Assembly: GCF_963576615.1 (NCBI RefSeq) | Contig: NC_088714.1 | Span: forward strand, 34,628,643 to 34,692,642 | Origin: Watersipora subatra | Lineage: Eukaryota > Bryozoa > Gymnolaemata > Cheilostomatida > Watersiporidae | Length of the DNA: 64,000 nucleotides | Direction: 5' to 3' | Shown: positions 35,401 to 46,970 of the stretch, in pieces | Numbering within the stretch: the stretch's first letter is position 1 | How the letters are laid out: the number at the start of each line of letters is the position of its first letter | The notes under the pieces: model-generated | What the model was told of the DNA's origin: nothing | The model's database searches: none | Seen by the model: the letters and a program-made list of their open reading frames with translations, nothing else | Program-made: the position numbers and the translations under genes

Positions 35401-38400
35401 GCGTTCTTATTGTTGCTTTCGATGGAACGAACTTTCTCTGTTTGTCCAACACTTTCCACAATGACTTCTGACCTCAACTTTTTTTCTACACCGCTGAACT
35501 AGTCGATATTAGTGTCCAAACTATTTTTGGCAGAGCAAAAATTTACGCTTTGCATTTAGGACAAATGCAACAGGTAAAGGTTTTGCTCGCTAAACATAAC
35601 CTATGGCTCAAAACTAATTCATCTACTATAAAAAATGTGAACCGTCTTTTATATATGTAGTTCGAAGTATCAAGACCGTGTTAAACAAGGAACTACTATT
35701 AGCCTGAGACAGTTATTAATTATTTTCATGGTATTCTTTCAAAGTTTTAAGAAGAAAGCCGAAAAGCTTTGGAGTTAGAAAACAAAAGAATTAATTGTTA
35801 TTGATTTAAACGATTAACTATTAATACGATTTTGTGGACACTTTCCTACTAATCACATGCTATTATGGGTTCGTGAAGATTGAAGATTGTCACAGTGGCA
35901 GTCAAATAGCGGTAGGGTTGAATTAGAGAGTGGTACTCTATTTTTCAACCTTTCTCTCACAGTTGCGGACAAAGAGGTGACATTCAAATAGAGGTGGCTT
36001 TCAATTAGAGGTTTTATGGTAGGTGTGAAACCAAATAAAATAATAGTAATCAACACAAAGATAATAAGCAAAACAGAGTATAAAAAGCACGAGTATTGAG
36101 TATTTTATATTATTTACGCAATAAACAAGGCTGAGTAAAAACAAACCAACACAATAAGTCAACTAGAATAAACAGATACCAACACTAAGACTCCCAGAAT
36201 GAGATTATCAAATCGTTACAAAGTCTTTCGATATAGCTGGTAACTGATGTTTACACGGACTATGACAAAGACTTGAACCACAATCAGACTGCGATCCTCT
36301 AGACTTTTCAAGACTGGAGTTCAACTCGTTAGCTACTAACACATTACATCTCAACACCTTTATAGGAGTACTCGCACAAACTATGCCTGAACCTTAAACA
36401 CTGACTAACAGATGTGGCTCTGTTCTATAACTAGTGTCCTGCTTGCCTCTATTCACATGCCTCACAGGCATGTGAATAGAGTAAAGATTAAGATCCATTA
36501 AAAAACTATCATAACCCTTTTCGAGTCTTTTTCTTCTGACCTAACAATGCTAAATACCTTAAGAATAGTGCGATTCACCTTCTCTACTTTGCTTGAGGCC
36601 ATAGTGGTGTGGGAAAAATCCCCTTAATACCCCACTTGACAAAAAAACAAAAACCAAATACACGAGAAACGAATATGTTATCTGACCGAAACATCTTTCT
36701 CACTTTCTCAAGAAAGGATATACGTGTAACTTTTTATGTCTTTGTACTTCTCAGAGAATAAAGTGCACGGTAGCGGATTACTTGATTCATACTTTTTATG
36801 ACAGTTGCTGCGGGACTAGTATTGTGTCATGAGATTGCTATTGTATAATGAGAATGCTATGTCGCAACATTTCGCTGATGTAAACGCGAATGGGCTTGTG
36901 ATAGTGTGGCCATTGTTATCACAGACGAGCACAGAAAAATTGCGTGATTAACACTGACATACGGTGATAGATTATGAACCAGCCTTTAGGACCATTCTAA
37001 ATTAGATCACACTCTAGTAAATATGCCAGGATGACAATAAATACTCTCTATTCTAATCAGAGTCCTCATCAAAAACAACTATATCGTTTGCCATGTTCAA
37101 AACAACACTAAGCCCATTGAAAATTTTTTAAATAGTACTGAAAGACCTCTGGTACAGCTGAGATACCGATTCCAAGACTCTTCAAGCAGAACAAACTACA
37201 GCACTGATACCCATAAAAAGTACAAGCTCCTTCTTAGCATTCTCATTACCAACTGCAGTCGAATAACAATCGGGCTTCTCTCTAGGTATGATTCAATTTC
37301 CACCCTTCCTCACAACTAGACATGGCAAGACTGGCAACCATTGTAATTAAATAGAAACACAGATAACAACCTCATCAACTGTTTTATGTAAGTACATTTG
37401 ATGTTAAGATTTTATGTCTATATTCATTAAAGAGAATATAAATAATTCAGATCTTACAGATATTTAGCTCTTACATCACCAACAGGGCATGCTACATACA
37501 AGTAAACATGTGCACACGACTAAACAGGAAACACATATTTTTAATATAAACACAAAAAATAAACACAGTAGAGCATGTAGACACAACAGCAATAGGCTAG
37601 ATGGACTGCATGCTAGCCAGTACTTATCAGGCTAACGGATGGGCAAGGAGCTTAACTTTTCCATTAGAATGGGTCCCAGAATTTAGACGAGCAAAATGTC
37701 TAGAGTGAACTAGAGAGGTGCCATTTTGGCTTTATAAATTATTTCACTGCTCTAAACAGTATAATTAAAAAGAAAACACTTTATTGCTCCTAGAAGGTGA
37801 GTGAATTGATGCTTGATCAGAGCAGAGTCTGTAAAACAAGCCCTGAATAAGGGAGCAAACACACTACTGTGTTTTCCATTTATTTAAACCTACCAAGACA
37901 TTACGGGTGAACAGAGAGTGAGTCGTACAGTGTCTATAAATCCCTCACAGTAATCTAGCAAATAGGGTCTGATTGCTGAAAAAGGTAGGTAGGGCGTCTA
38001 GCCTTAAATTTTTCCATTTCTTCACAAATAGAGTTAACACACAAGTTAAACTACTTGTGTTAATCACAAGTAGTGATTGACATATTTCTCATGTGATGTT
38101 CTATGTAACAGCCCAGCATTGGCTCCTCTTTAGAATGTATTGGCATTGCCTTATCTTTAATACACAAGGAAAACGCTTCGTAAATCCATTGCGTGACCTT
38201 TCACCTAGCAGAGTTATAAATCAATCCTTTTCAGCATGATCGAACACAACAGAAGCTTATTTGAGCCAAAATACTATGCGTAATCATAACACTAAAGGTA
38301 ATTTTGGATGAAATGCGAAATCTCTTTAAAGTGAATTAGCGAGCACTGCATAGCAATTCTGTATTTTCAGCGAGACCTTAGTGCAGTAAAACGCTGTTGT

Positions 38401-38565
38401 ACGAAGATATTAACGAAACAAGATACCAAAATAGAGGAGAGCTTAAACCACCAAAATTGCATACAATACGGGCAATCAGCAAAATATCGGGTGCATTAAA
38501 AGATCCTCAGAAAAAACATTTAAGAAAGAGTATCTGTGTGAGACTGTTAGTAGCTCTACTACCCT

Positions 38566-38623
<58 letters not shown>

Positions 38624-39320
38624 TTGCACATTACAATTTTATATGACTGTTGAATGCAAAAAATATAAGAACCTGCCAAGTTAAAGCATGCACACTACCA
38701 AAACTAAAAAATGAATTCATCAGCATTCTGACGTACAACGCACTACACAGGCTATCTACATAAGCAAACGTGAAAAAAATAAAAGTTATCAAAAAATCGA
38801 TTTAAATAATATACGAAATTCTTTGGAAAAAAAGTCATGAATTCTTTTCCATTTTGTTAGCAATCTAATTATTAAAAAGTACTGTACAACAAAACATATG
38901 ATAATACATTGCTTTTACTCGTATACTTATTAAAATTCTAAGCCACGAAAAGCACCGCGAGAATTAGCTAAATTAAAGACTACGTTTGTATGGCAATTGA
39001 ATTGGCAAATAGATGTTTGTAAGGATATAAACGTTCGTAATTTCCTAAACGCATAAATCTGCGATAACGTCACATAATCTAAAATAAGAACTTCGCAGAG
39101 ATTGTTTGAGAGATATAGTGGTCATTTTTGCTAGTGTTAAACATTTCAATCAAGACCCAGTCCTAAACAAAGAACAATTATGATATAACATAACAAATGG
39201 TTTTGAGTTGAGTCATGACTGTTCACAATTTATGCCTGTAGTTTGACAGATCAACGATCCATTACCTTGGACCTTTCCAAAAACTTCAAAATCAAAGCTA
39301 TGTAGTTTGCTAGTTGCCAT
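32383..39320 (-). CDS. ACYP: Acylphosphatase, complete, four exons
   Basis: Four minus-strand exons (39266-39320, 33565-33581, 32983-33092, 32383-32497) total 297 nt, i.e. 98 residues plus TAA, exactly the length of animal acylphosphatases. The enzyme hydrolyses the carboxyl-phosphate bond of acylphosphates such as 1,3-bisphosphoglycerate in the cytosol. Seen in the sequence: the N-terminal [15 protein letters not shown] motif with catalytic Arg23, GWVMNT with catalytic Asn41, [12 protein letters not shown], and the C-terminal FSDFSVRV strand. Arg23 and Asn41 fall at the family's canonical positions. The ATG at 39320 was chosen because it gives the family length and has A at -3 and G at +4; the open frame upstream is taken as 5' UTR. 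Intron 1 is 5.7 kb and carries two mobile elements and one arm of a large inverted repeat. Whether it matches vertebrate type 1 or type 2 cannot be decided. Confidence 0.96.
32600..32835. repeat. 24-bp minisatellite, about 10 copies
   Basis: Unit GTACAAGTCATATTCTAACAGAGT with variants CTAGCATAGT. It lies in acylphosphatase intron 3, so the plus-strand frame across it (period 8 residues) is not a gene. Confidence 0.95.
32983..33092 (-). CDS. ACYP: Acylphosphatase exon 3
   Basis: Minus-strand acceptor GCTTGTAG|GAAACAC, donor CAGAT|GTATGT; phase 0 in, 2 out. It encodes [20 protein letters not shown], including catalytic Asn41, then [16 protein letters not shown]. Confidence 0.96.
33565..33581 (-). 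CDS. ACYP: Acylphosphatase exon 2, 17-nt microexon
   Basis: Minus-strand sequence TTTTATTTTAG|GTGTTTTCTTCCGACGG|GTACGG. It finishes Gly19 and encodes VFFRR with catalytic Arg23. Without it the exon 1 to exon 3 join shifts frame and the active-site loop is lost. With it the phases fit and the protein is 98 residues. Confidence 0.92.
33714..34108. mobile_element. Short Harbinger-like MITE in acylphosphatase intron 1
   Basis: Ends AGGCTGGTTTACACTAT and ATAGTGTGAACCAGCCT match the termini of the element at 13530-14386. About 395 bp, no coding sequence. The target duplication is not clear. Confidence 0.75.
34666..36019. mobile_element. TA-flanked non-autonomous DNA transposon, 1.35 kb, copy 2
   Basis: Starts CCGTAAAACCTCTAATTGAA, ends with the complement, TA on both sides (34664-34665, 36020-36021). 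Inverted relative to the copy at 30393-31749; for example GTCAGAAGACATTGTGGAA at about 30915 returns as its complement at about 35460. It lies in acylphosphatase intron 1. Confidence 0.87.
36447..36481. repeat. Perfect 16-bp-stem hairpin
   Basis: CTCTATTCACATGCCT, three bases, then the exact complement, 60 bp outside the left arm of the large inverted repeat. Confidence 0.93.
36541..37950. repeat. Left arm of large inverted repeat
   Basis: About 1.4 kb, highly similar to the reverse complement of 45008-46407. Matching landmarks: GTGCGATTCACCT at 36570 and its complement near 46370; TGAATAAGGGAG at 37844 and its complement near 45100. It includes a Harbinger-like fragment (about 36745-36988, ending GAACCAGCCTTTAGG). 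It lies in acylphosphatase intron 1. The edges were judged by eye. Confidence 0.9.
38569..38618. repeat. (AT)n microsatellite
   Basis: About 24 uninterrupted AT dinucleotides in acylphosphatase intron 1. Confidence 0.98.
39266..39320 (-). CDS. ACYP: Acylphosphatase exon 1 with start codon
   Basis: Minus-strand ATG at 39320-39318 in context AACATGG, donor CCAAG|GTAATG; phase 1 out. It encodes [18 protein letters not shown], the first strand and the start of the phosphate-binding loop. The promoter should lie to the right of about 39500; no core element was identified. Confidence 0.94.
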
Positions 39321-39920
39321 GTTGAGCGAGGTGAAGGCCGCGGAATTGTCTTTGGTACAAAAACTAGTAAAATACACAGCAGATATAGTCTGGTAGCCAC
39401 AGGTCATTATCGTGTCAACAGGTGGCAGAAGATGGGGTCTATGGTAGCTTAATACTTTTAGCATGTTCTTAACCTAGTCAATATTAATCTGGCTTACTAT
39501 CGCTATTTTATTCAATAAGCTTAGAGTAATTGGCTATTAAATAGTGAGTGATAATACAAAAATAAAATCTTTCTTAGGCCGTGTGCAATCAGTCGATCTA
39601 GCTAATCAGAGCCGTAGACCAACATTTACGCCATGTTTTAGTACGGGGGTGTTAAATAACCCTGATCAAGATTAGGTTTGTAGGCGGTTTCCGATTTCGC
39701 TGAGCGACTCGTCAGCGTTAGTAATAAGCGATCGCAAACTTTAATTTACTAGTTATACTGATTTCCAAAGCTAGCCGTCATGGATTGCATAACTCAATAT
39801 AATCAACTACTACATTCTAATGGATAAAAACTTGTTCAACGCACTAACACTCTCAACACTGCATCTTTATGGCAAGCCTTATTCTACAAGTCTAGCCGAT
39901 GGCCAGATACTGGTTGTTCT

Positions 39921-40047
39921 AGCCTGTCTTGACAAGCTGTTGTTTTGCGTAGTTGTCCCCCCGTCGAGCGGCGAGCAACAACATGTTGTTGCTCGCCGCT
40001 CGACGGGAGGACAACTACGCAAAAACAACAGCTTGTCAAGACAGGCT
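39921..40047. repeat. 127-bp near-perfect palindrome
   Basis: Two arms of about 63 bp, starting AGCCTGTCTTGACAAGCTGT and meeting at AACAACATGTTGTT with no spacer. There are only two differences: one substitution and one inserted base. GC-rich compared with its surroundings. About 600 bp upstream of the acylphosphatase start codon. The overlapping open frames on both strands are by-products of the symmetry. Confidence 0.95.
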
Positions 40048-40149
40048 ATGGTTGTTCGCATCAAGGGCATCTTATGAAAAAAACCTTCCACCAAGAGGGT
40101 TCTCTCCGTCAGCAATTAATGAGGGTCAATTACTAAGCAGCAATACGGC

Positions 40150-40400
40150 AGTGGGCAATTCAACCATTAATGGTGCCACCAGATCCAACAAAATATGGCT
40201 GGAGTAAATACGATGATGAGATTTCTAGGCAATGCTTTCCTGATGGGCACAGAGCTATTCCCAGGCAGCTTGTCTAATAGACCAGTTGCTCATGCAAAAA
40301 GAGTTTGCAGAAGTCTTTGTGGCTGCAGAGAGTGCAGTAATAAAACGACCGATGAGATTGAGGATGGTAGTCATATAGACAGTGATGATAAGCTTTAAGA
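40150..40400 (+). pseudogene. Possible decayed transposon coding fragment (cysteine-rich tail)
   Basis: One frame reads VPPDPTKYGWSKYDDEISRQ and then stops; a shifted frame reads CRSLCGCRECSNK, then an acidic end DEIEDGSHIDSDD. The PPDPTxxGW and CGCxxCxN pieces resemble, from memory, the ends of repeat-encoded proteins with a CXC-type tail. At least one frameshift separates them. No family is asserted firmly. Confidence 0.3.
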
Positions 40401-42225
40401 TTATAATGATGCAATAGTTTTATTAAATACTTTGCAATATGCTTTTGAGAATCAATTGAAAGTTTTTGATGTATCATGATAAACGGACTATGTACTTTGG
40501 TAAACATGCTATATAATATAATAATCATACAATGTACCAAGATACACATACAAAGACATGATATTAATTAATCATCCCAAAGGTTAGTTGTCATCGAATC
40601 ATACTTAATATACGAGTGATTGCTCACTCATGCCAGAGTATTATTTGCCTTTTAAAGCTATTTAACACATGTTAACAATCTACTATAAGTATAACATGAG
40701 CAACTAACCTCAAGTTACTGTTAAAAAACCTCTTTGTGTATTTATGATCCCACGACTAACCATGAGTGAAGTGATTGTTTGGGAGCTTTATGATAAATGC
40801 ATATGCGCACACAACTCCCGAAAAATTATCCATCAACGGCAGTGACCAAACTCTTGTTCCGAAATCCCATCCAAAAATTTAACCATTTTTGTGTAGAGTC
40901 GTTTAAGTATAATAATGATACAAAACACATATAAACCTATTCAAATATGTTACCAAGTCTTTGAAAGGTTACCGCAACATCATAAAACTAACCCATCTTA
41001 TCGGATTATACATAAATAGACAGATTAATTTGGCCAAAAATCGCGATAAAAACTTGCCAAGCTTTTTCTAATGAAAATTAAGACCGGCCAACGAGACGCC
41101 AATAAGGCCGTGTGACAAATAGAACTATTAAGTCGTGCGCATTTCACGAAAAAAACCGTGCACATTTCACCAGTCTATAGCATTGGCTAATACTCTAATT
41201 GATGAAGGTTTCTGTAATTAACGTAAAAGTTAATTACATTTTACAAAATTAACTCTGACATTTTGGACACTTATAACGAGTACTTTTGTTTTCCAACTGA
41301 TGTCCAAAGCAGTGAAAGTAAAGGAAATGACGATGATATTTTGCTAATAAATCTTACAATATTACTTATAAAATTATTACAATATTTAATTGTAAGAATA
41401 ATTATTCGATTTTATAAGATTTAGTTATAAGAATAATCATTCAAATTTACAAGATCGAAGTATATAGTGACCGATGGTGTGCAATATGTAACTGTTATTA
41501 TTTTTCAAAAGATTTTGTTGATGATACTGCGGCTGTGCCCAATATCGCGGTACTGCCAAGCCATTTTTAATATCTGCAAAATTAAGTAATAGGCTTACAT
41601 TTTCTTGTAGATACACATCTATTTTTATGACAACCAGCTAAAGTCTGTTTAGATTTTTAAATTCAGCATAATTTTTTAGATATAAATACAGAAATCTAGA
41701 TAAACATCACAACTTCTTGATATTGGTTGCTATGACCAATGATATACAGCCCTCCCAGCCTGTGTATATTACACAGCAGCTTGCCATTTTACTTCTAATA
41801 TTGCATTTCTCCTATTGCAGGGAAAAGATATAAACGTATAATCTTTTCCTTTCATTATTGCTGTTTGTTGTACATAATAACACCCAGTACATTACAGCTA
41901 CCATTGCGGTTCTCCTATTGCACTGCAGTGCCATTTGACTGCTAATATTGCATTTTTCAACTAGCAGTACCCTTTTTTTCCAGTATCACTTTGGTCATGG
42001 GCTGTATGACAGGGGAATTTCTAGTCTACTCATGTTACTTAATAAAGATATCGCTCTAATGCCCCGTTATGGGGCGAATGCAATTAATTGATTTGACTTG
42101 ATTATTCGCTCACCATCCCTTCTTATTGCTTTCTCATTTGCCTGCCAGACTCGTTTCATCATCACTCATTCTGGTTATGTTGAAATATTATACGTACCAG
42201 GTTCCTATTGTATAGTTTCCAGATA
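40401..42225. other. AT-rich non-coding sequence
   Basis: I see no exon, array or mobile element in this stretch, which lies between the inverted-repeat arms. Confidence 0.5.
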
Positions 42226-43346
42226 CAGTCAAACATGGATAACTCGAACTTCAAGGGACCGTGCAAAAGTGTTCGAATTATCAGAGCATTCAAGTTATCA
42301 GAGCACTGTCACAAGTCCATATATTTACTTATTTATTAGTAGATACATGTACATATACAAACTATAATATAAATCAAAAGCACAAATGGCTTGTTTCAAA
42401 TTAAATGCTTCTAATGTAAAGTTTAAAACGTTTTCATGAAAAAGTATAGAGATTTTTCTATCACTTGAGATTGGTTTGTTGTTTGAGGTGATGTTATTGC
42501 CAGGACGTTTTTCAGATTGACATTGGCAAAACTTGATCGTTGTTGAAATGCTCAAAAGAAAAGACATTTTTTTCTTTTGGGGTTTTACCCACGATCAATT
42601 TTGCCATTTTTTCTTGAAGTTTATGCAGATTACCTTACTTTACCTGGGATTCGTTAAGAGCAACACTCCGAGGCAGTTCACTTAGAAGTTCTACTAGGTT
42701 TTACGGTACATTCTATATCACTCACGCTTTTTTAATAGATACTTATTAAATGTACACACGTATTCTGTGTTTAGGTCAAACGATGAATAGTTTTTTGTAG
42801 CTCAGACAACGTATACGTTTAATTACAACAATTTTTAAGACGTTTTAAACATTCAACATTCCGACGTTGATTCAACACGGAATCAACGTCGGAAAACTAT
42901 TCATCACGGGCTAGCCGAGTCACGCACTCAAGGATTTTTGCCACGCACATACAAAACAATATGCGATTTTTGTTTTGTATGTGCGTGGCGAAAATTCTTG
43001 CGCGCGTGACCCGGCTAACCCGTGCTATTCATCGTATCGCAGTATAAATCAAATTTCACCAAACTTTTAGAAAAGTCGTTGACAAAAATATTTTGCCGAT
43101 GGTGGTAATAACGACGCTTATGAATTACGAAAAGATGAAGTTTACCTCTATGGCTTATAATAAAGTGATTTTCTAAAGCGAAAACAACCGTTTCGGTAGC
43201 TGTTGGGCAAAAAAACAGTTCGAATTAACAGTGTTGAGTTCGAGTTATCTATAGCAATTTATCATTACGTGGGAACGGACCAAAGGAAGTGTTCGAATTA
43301 ACCATGTGTTCGAGCTATCCGTGGACGAGTTATCCATGTTTGACTG
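42226..43346. mobile_element. pogo/Tc1-type MITE, 1.12 kb, copy 2 (inverted)
   Basis: Same termini as the 5441-6569 copy, TA on both sides (42224-42225, 43347-43348), opposite orientation. It includes the same nested hairpin and the CGACGTTGATTC palindrome. Differences are mostly single bases, so the two copies moved fairly recently or are maintained by conversion. Confidence 0.88.
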
Positions 43347-43597
43347 TACTTTAATGGTGACTTACATGTAGGTTCACTACTCAGGCGAATATCTTATATT
43401 TTGCGGCAATCAGCGAGTCAACTAAGTAACAGGAAATGAGCTTTTTTCTATTACTATACTCTGTTACTATGAAGAACGAACTATACTCTTCTGTTCCTCA
43501 TTATCTCTTCTGCCATTGGCAAACTGCAATTAGCAAATACCAAAAAATGGCGCACCGGTCTTTGATATACACCACCTGTACTACCTGTAGTAGAGGT

Positions 43598-44569
43598 CAG
43601 TGGTAGTATTCGAACCTGAGTAGACACTATAATCGTAAACTCAGATCCGGACCAAAACAGATGTCAAAACCTCTGAAATGGCCAAGGTCATTTGCGAGTA
43701 CAAAAATCTTTCTCATGCCATGTTGAGTTAAGTGTGCAGTAAGTTTCATCACGTTCAATATGAGAAAAGAAATCTCGTTTCTCATTTCACAGTTATGGGA
43801 GATCACGAATACACTGCTAAATAGAAGACTCGGGACTACTGAGACTGCTATTAATAATTTAATCAAGAGAGATGTAGGTACACAGTGCTATTCCATCAAC
43901 TGCAAAAACTGCAGGAATGCACTTTCCAAAGAAAAGTGTGTAACATTTCACAAGTGAGTCACTACCAGTTCTATTACTACTGCTAAAGTTTACTATTACT
44001 AGTTAGTTCTACTACCCTAATCACTGGGGAAGTGAGAGTCGATCAGTGTCACTACTGAGTGCGTTGATAATTTATATTCATTTAGCCATTACTATTTCCA
44101 GCGGTGTCGGGTTGCTTGTCACATAATTATTGAGATTTGGAGTTACCGTTCCATGATTATATAGTTGGCCTAGTGGCAGACAACTCCCACTTGACAAGAC
44201 AGTGTGATAGCAAGTGCATTTCTTTTTCTTAGTGTATATGTACCGAGATACTGAACAGACTACACCTCAGATAACATTATACCTTTACTTACTGTTAACG
44301 ACAACCAAGAACATGTAATTCTGTAATATATAGCGCCCTCTATTTAGCAGTGTATTCGTGATCTCCCATAACCGTGAAATGAGAAACGAAATTTCTTTTC
44401 TCAGTTTGAACGCGTTGAAACTTACTGCACACTTAACTCAACATGGATTTTTGTACTTGCGAATGACCTTGGCCATTTCAGAAGTTTTGAAATCTGTTTT
44501 GGTTCGGATCTGAGTTTACGATTATATGTTCTACTCAGGTTCGGATACTACCACTTACCACTACCACTG
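43598..44569. mobile_element. Foldback element with about 230-bp inverted arms and a THAP-like exon
   Basis: Arms 43598-43824 and 44340-44569 are inverted copies (ATAATCGTAAACTCAGATCC and complement; GGGAGATCACGAATACACTG and complement). A further outer pair, CACCTGTACTACCTG near 43571 and its complement near 44815, may be the true termini. The unique middle (43825-44339) holds a THAP-like coding segment. Size, long inverted repeats and THAP together suggest a P-element-like origin; this is inference. Confidence 0.65.
43760..43953 (+). pseudogene. THAP-like zinc-finger exon fragment
   Basis: Open frame from the ATG at 43760 to a donor CACAA|GTGAGT. Its end reads VGTQCYSINCKNCRNALSKE then KCVTFHK, the C-x4-C plus VxFHK start of a THAP DNA-binding domain. 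The downstream CxxH half and any transposase body were not found nearby, so it is either a first exon of a lost gene or a remnant. The N-terminal 40 residues overlap the inverted arm and are unusual for THAP. Confidence 0.5.
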
Positions 44570-45007
44570 TTGTATAAATCAATGTACTAACATGTACTGA
44601 TGTGAAGAAGACCAAGAAGATCCTCCGTCTTTCATTACACTTCCTCATATCCTCCCCATACTGCCTTATACTACCTAATCTACTAGCTTTACACACTAGC
44701 TTTATCCAGCTTTATCCACTCACCGTAATTACCAAGACCACCTGTACCGCCTTGAGCTCAGACACCAATATAGCCTGAGCCTAACAAATCCCATAATACA
44801 ACAACCGCAGGTAGTACAGGTGGTACAGGTCAGTGAATACTACCAAAGTCCACTTTACTGCTATCTGCTGTGTATTTTATTAGTAATAAAATACACATAG
44901 GTCCTAACTGCAAAGGTCTTTCAGTAGCATTGTACGATGCATGCAGTCAATTATCTCTATCACCCTTGCTAATTCTTGACAGAGGATTGTTTGCAGACTT
45001 GTTACAC

Positions 45008-46407
45008 AGATTTATAGACACTGTACTACTCACTCTTTGTTCACCCGCAATGTCTTGATAGATTTAAATAAATGGGAACACAGTAGTGTGTTTTCTCCCT
45101 TATTCAGGGCTTGTTTTACAGACTCTGCTCTGATCAAGCATCAATGCACTCTCCTTCCAGAAGCAATACAGTGTTTTCTTTTTAATTATCCTGTTTAGAG
45201 CAGTGAAATAATTTATAAAGCCAAAATGGCACCTCTCTAGTTCACTCTAGACATTTTGTTCGTCTAAATTCTGGGACCCATTCTAATGGAAAAGTTAAGC
45301 TCCTTGCCCATCCGTTAGCCTGATAAGTACTGGCTAGCATGCAGTCCATCTGGCCTATTGCTGTTGTGTCTACATGCTCTACTGTCTTTATTGTTTGTGT
45401 TTATATCAAAAACATGTGTTTCCTGTTTAGTCGTGTGCACATGTTTACTTGTATGTAACATGCCCTGTTGGTGATGTAAGAGCTAAATATCTGTAAGATC
45501 TAAATTATTTATATTCTCTTTAGTGAATATAGACGTAAAATCTTAACATCAAATGTACTAACATAAAACAGTTGAGGAGGTTGTTATCTGTGTTTCTATT
45601 TAATTACAATGGTTGCCAGTCTTGCCATGTCTAGTTGTGAGGAAGGGTAGAAATTGAATCATACCGAGAGAGAAGCCCGATTATTATTCGACTGCAGTTG
45701 GTAATGAGAATGCTAAGAAGGAGCTTGTACTTTTTATGGGTATCAGTGCTGTAGTTTGTTCTGCTTGAAGAGTCTTGGAATCGGTATCTCAGCTGTACCA
45801 GAGGTCTTTCAGTACTATTTAAAAAATTTTCAATGGGCTTAGTGTTGTTTTGAACATGGCAAACGATATAGTTGTTTTTGATGAGGACTCTGATTAGAAT
45901 AGAGAGTATTTATTGTCATCCTGGCATATTTACTAGAGTGTGATCTAATTTAGAATGGTCCTAAAGGCTGGTTCATAATCTATCACCGTATGTCAGTGTT
46001 AATCACGCAATTTTTCTGTGCTCATTTGTGATAACAATGGCCACACTATCACAAGCCCATTCGCATTTACACCAGCGAAATGTTGCGACATAGCATTCTC
46101 ATTATACAATAGCAATCTCATGACACAATACTAGTCCCGCAGCAACTGTCATAAAAAGTATGAATCAAGTAATCCGCTACCGTGCACTTTATTCTCTGAG
46201 AAGTACAAAGACATAAAAAGTTACACGTATATCCTTTCTTGAGAAAGTGAGAAAGATGTTTCGGTCAGATAACAGATTCGTTTCTCGTGTATTTGGTTTT
46301 TGTTTTTGTCAAGTGGGGTATTAAGGGGATTTTCTCCACACCACTATGGCCTCAAGCAAAGTAGAGGTGAATCGCACTATTCTGAAGGTACTCAGCATTG
46401 TTAAGCA
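45008..46407. repeat. Right arm of large inverted repeat
   Basis: Reverse complement of 36541-37950. Together the arms bracket about 7 kb. The Harbinger-like fragment appears here at about 45963-46205 in the opposite orientation. Confidence 0.9.
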
Positions 46408-46410
46408 GGG

Positions 46411-46480
46411 TTGGCTTGGTTTAAATCAATGGTTTAAACCGAGCAGTTTAAACCAAGCGGTTTAAACTCGGTTTTTATGG
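46411..46480. repeat. GGTTTAAA-rich short repeat
   Basis: Four imperfect occurrences of GGTTTAAA(C/T) in 70 bp, just outside the right inverted arm. Confidence 0.7.
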
Positions 46481-46970
46481 TTTTTTCATTACTTTTCCTG
46501 AAAAACATAATATTTTAAGCTTTTAGTGGTTCCTGTGCAGTAGAAATGCATTTCTATGTAATATCAGCTGTGGAAGTTTATTTAGGACACAGTAGTTAAG
46601 TGATGGCAGAGCTCAAGTTGAAACTACATAAAATCCTAGCACAACAATGAATTAGTGAATTTCATTTTCAATTGGTTTTATTAAGTGATATGATGATCCT
46701 TTTTACCGATAAATATAAAACCCACGTGAAAGATACTAATCCAATCATCATCTCTAATAATAAATAAATACGCTCTTAAGTCTGGCCAGTGAGAAAGGAT
46801 TGCTTATAATTAGAAATTAAAACAATAAAGCCTTTTGGACAAAAGCTTTGTTTGCAAACTAATATTTTATTTATTGGGCACAAGCCCAAGTAGCTGGATT
46901 GTTAGAATTCAGTTTATCAAGTTTTTTGTGTTTTGAAAAGTAAAAGTTGTGCCTCAAATTTCCCACATAC

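Noticed and set aside
39820-40207. Several overlapping frames on both strands around the palindrome
   Set aside because: Mirror images produced by the inverted symmetry; no family resemblance in the palindrome itself.
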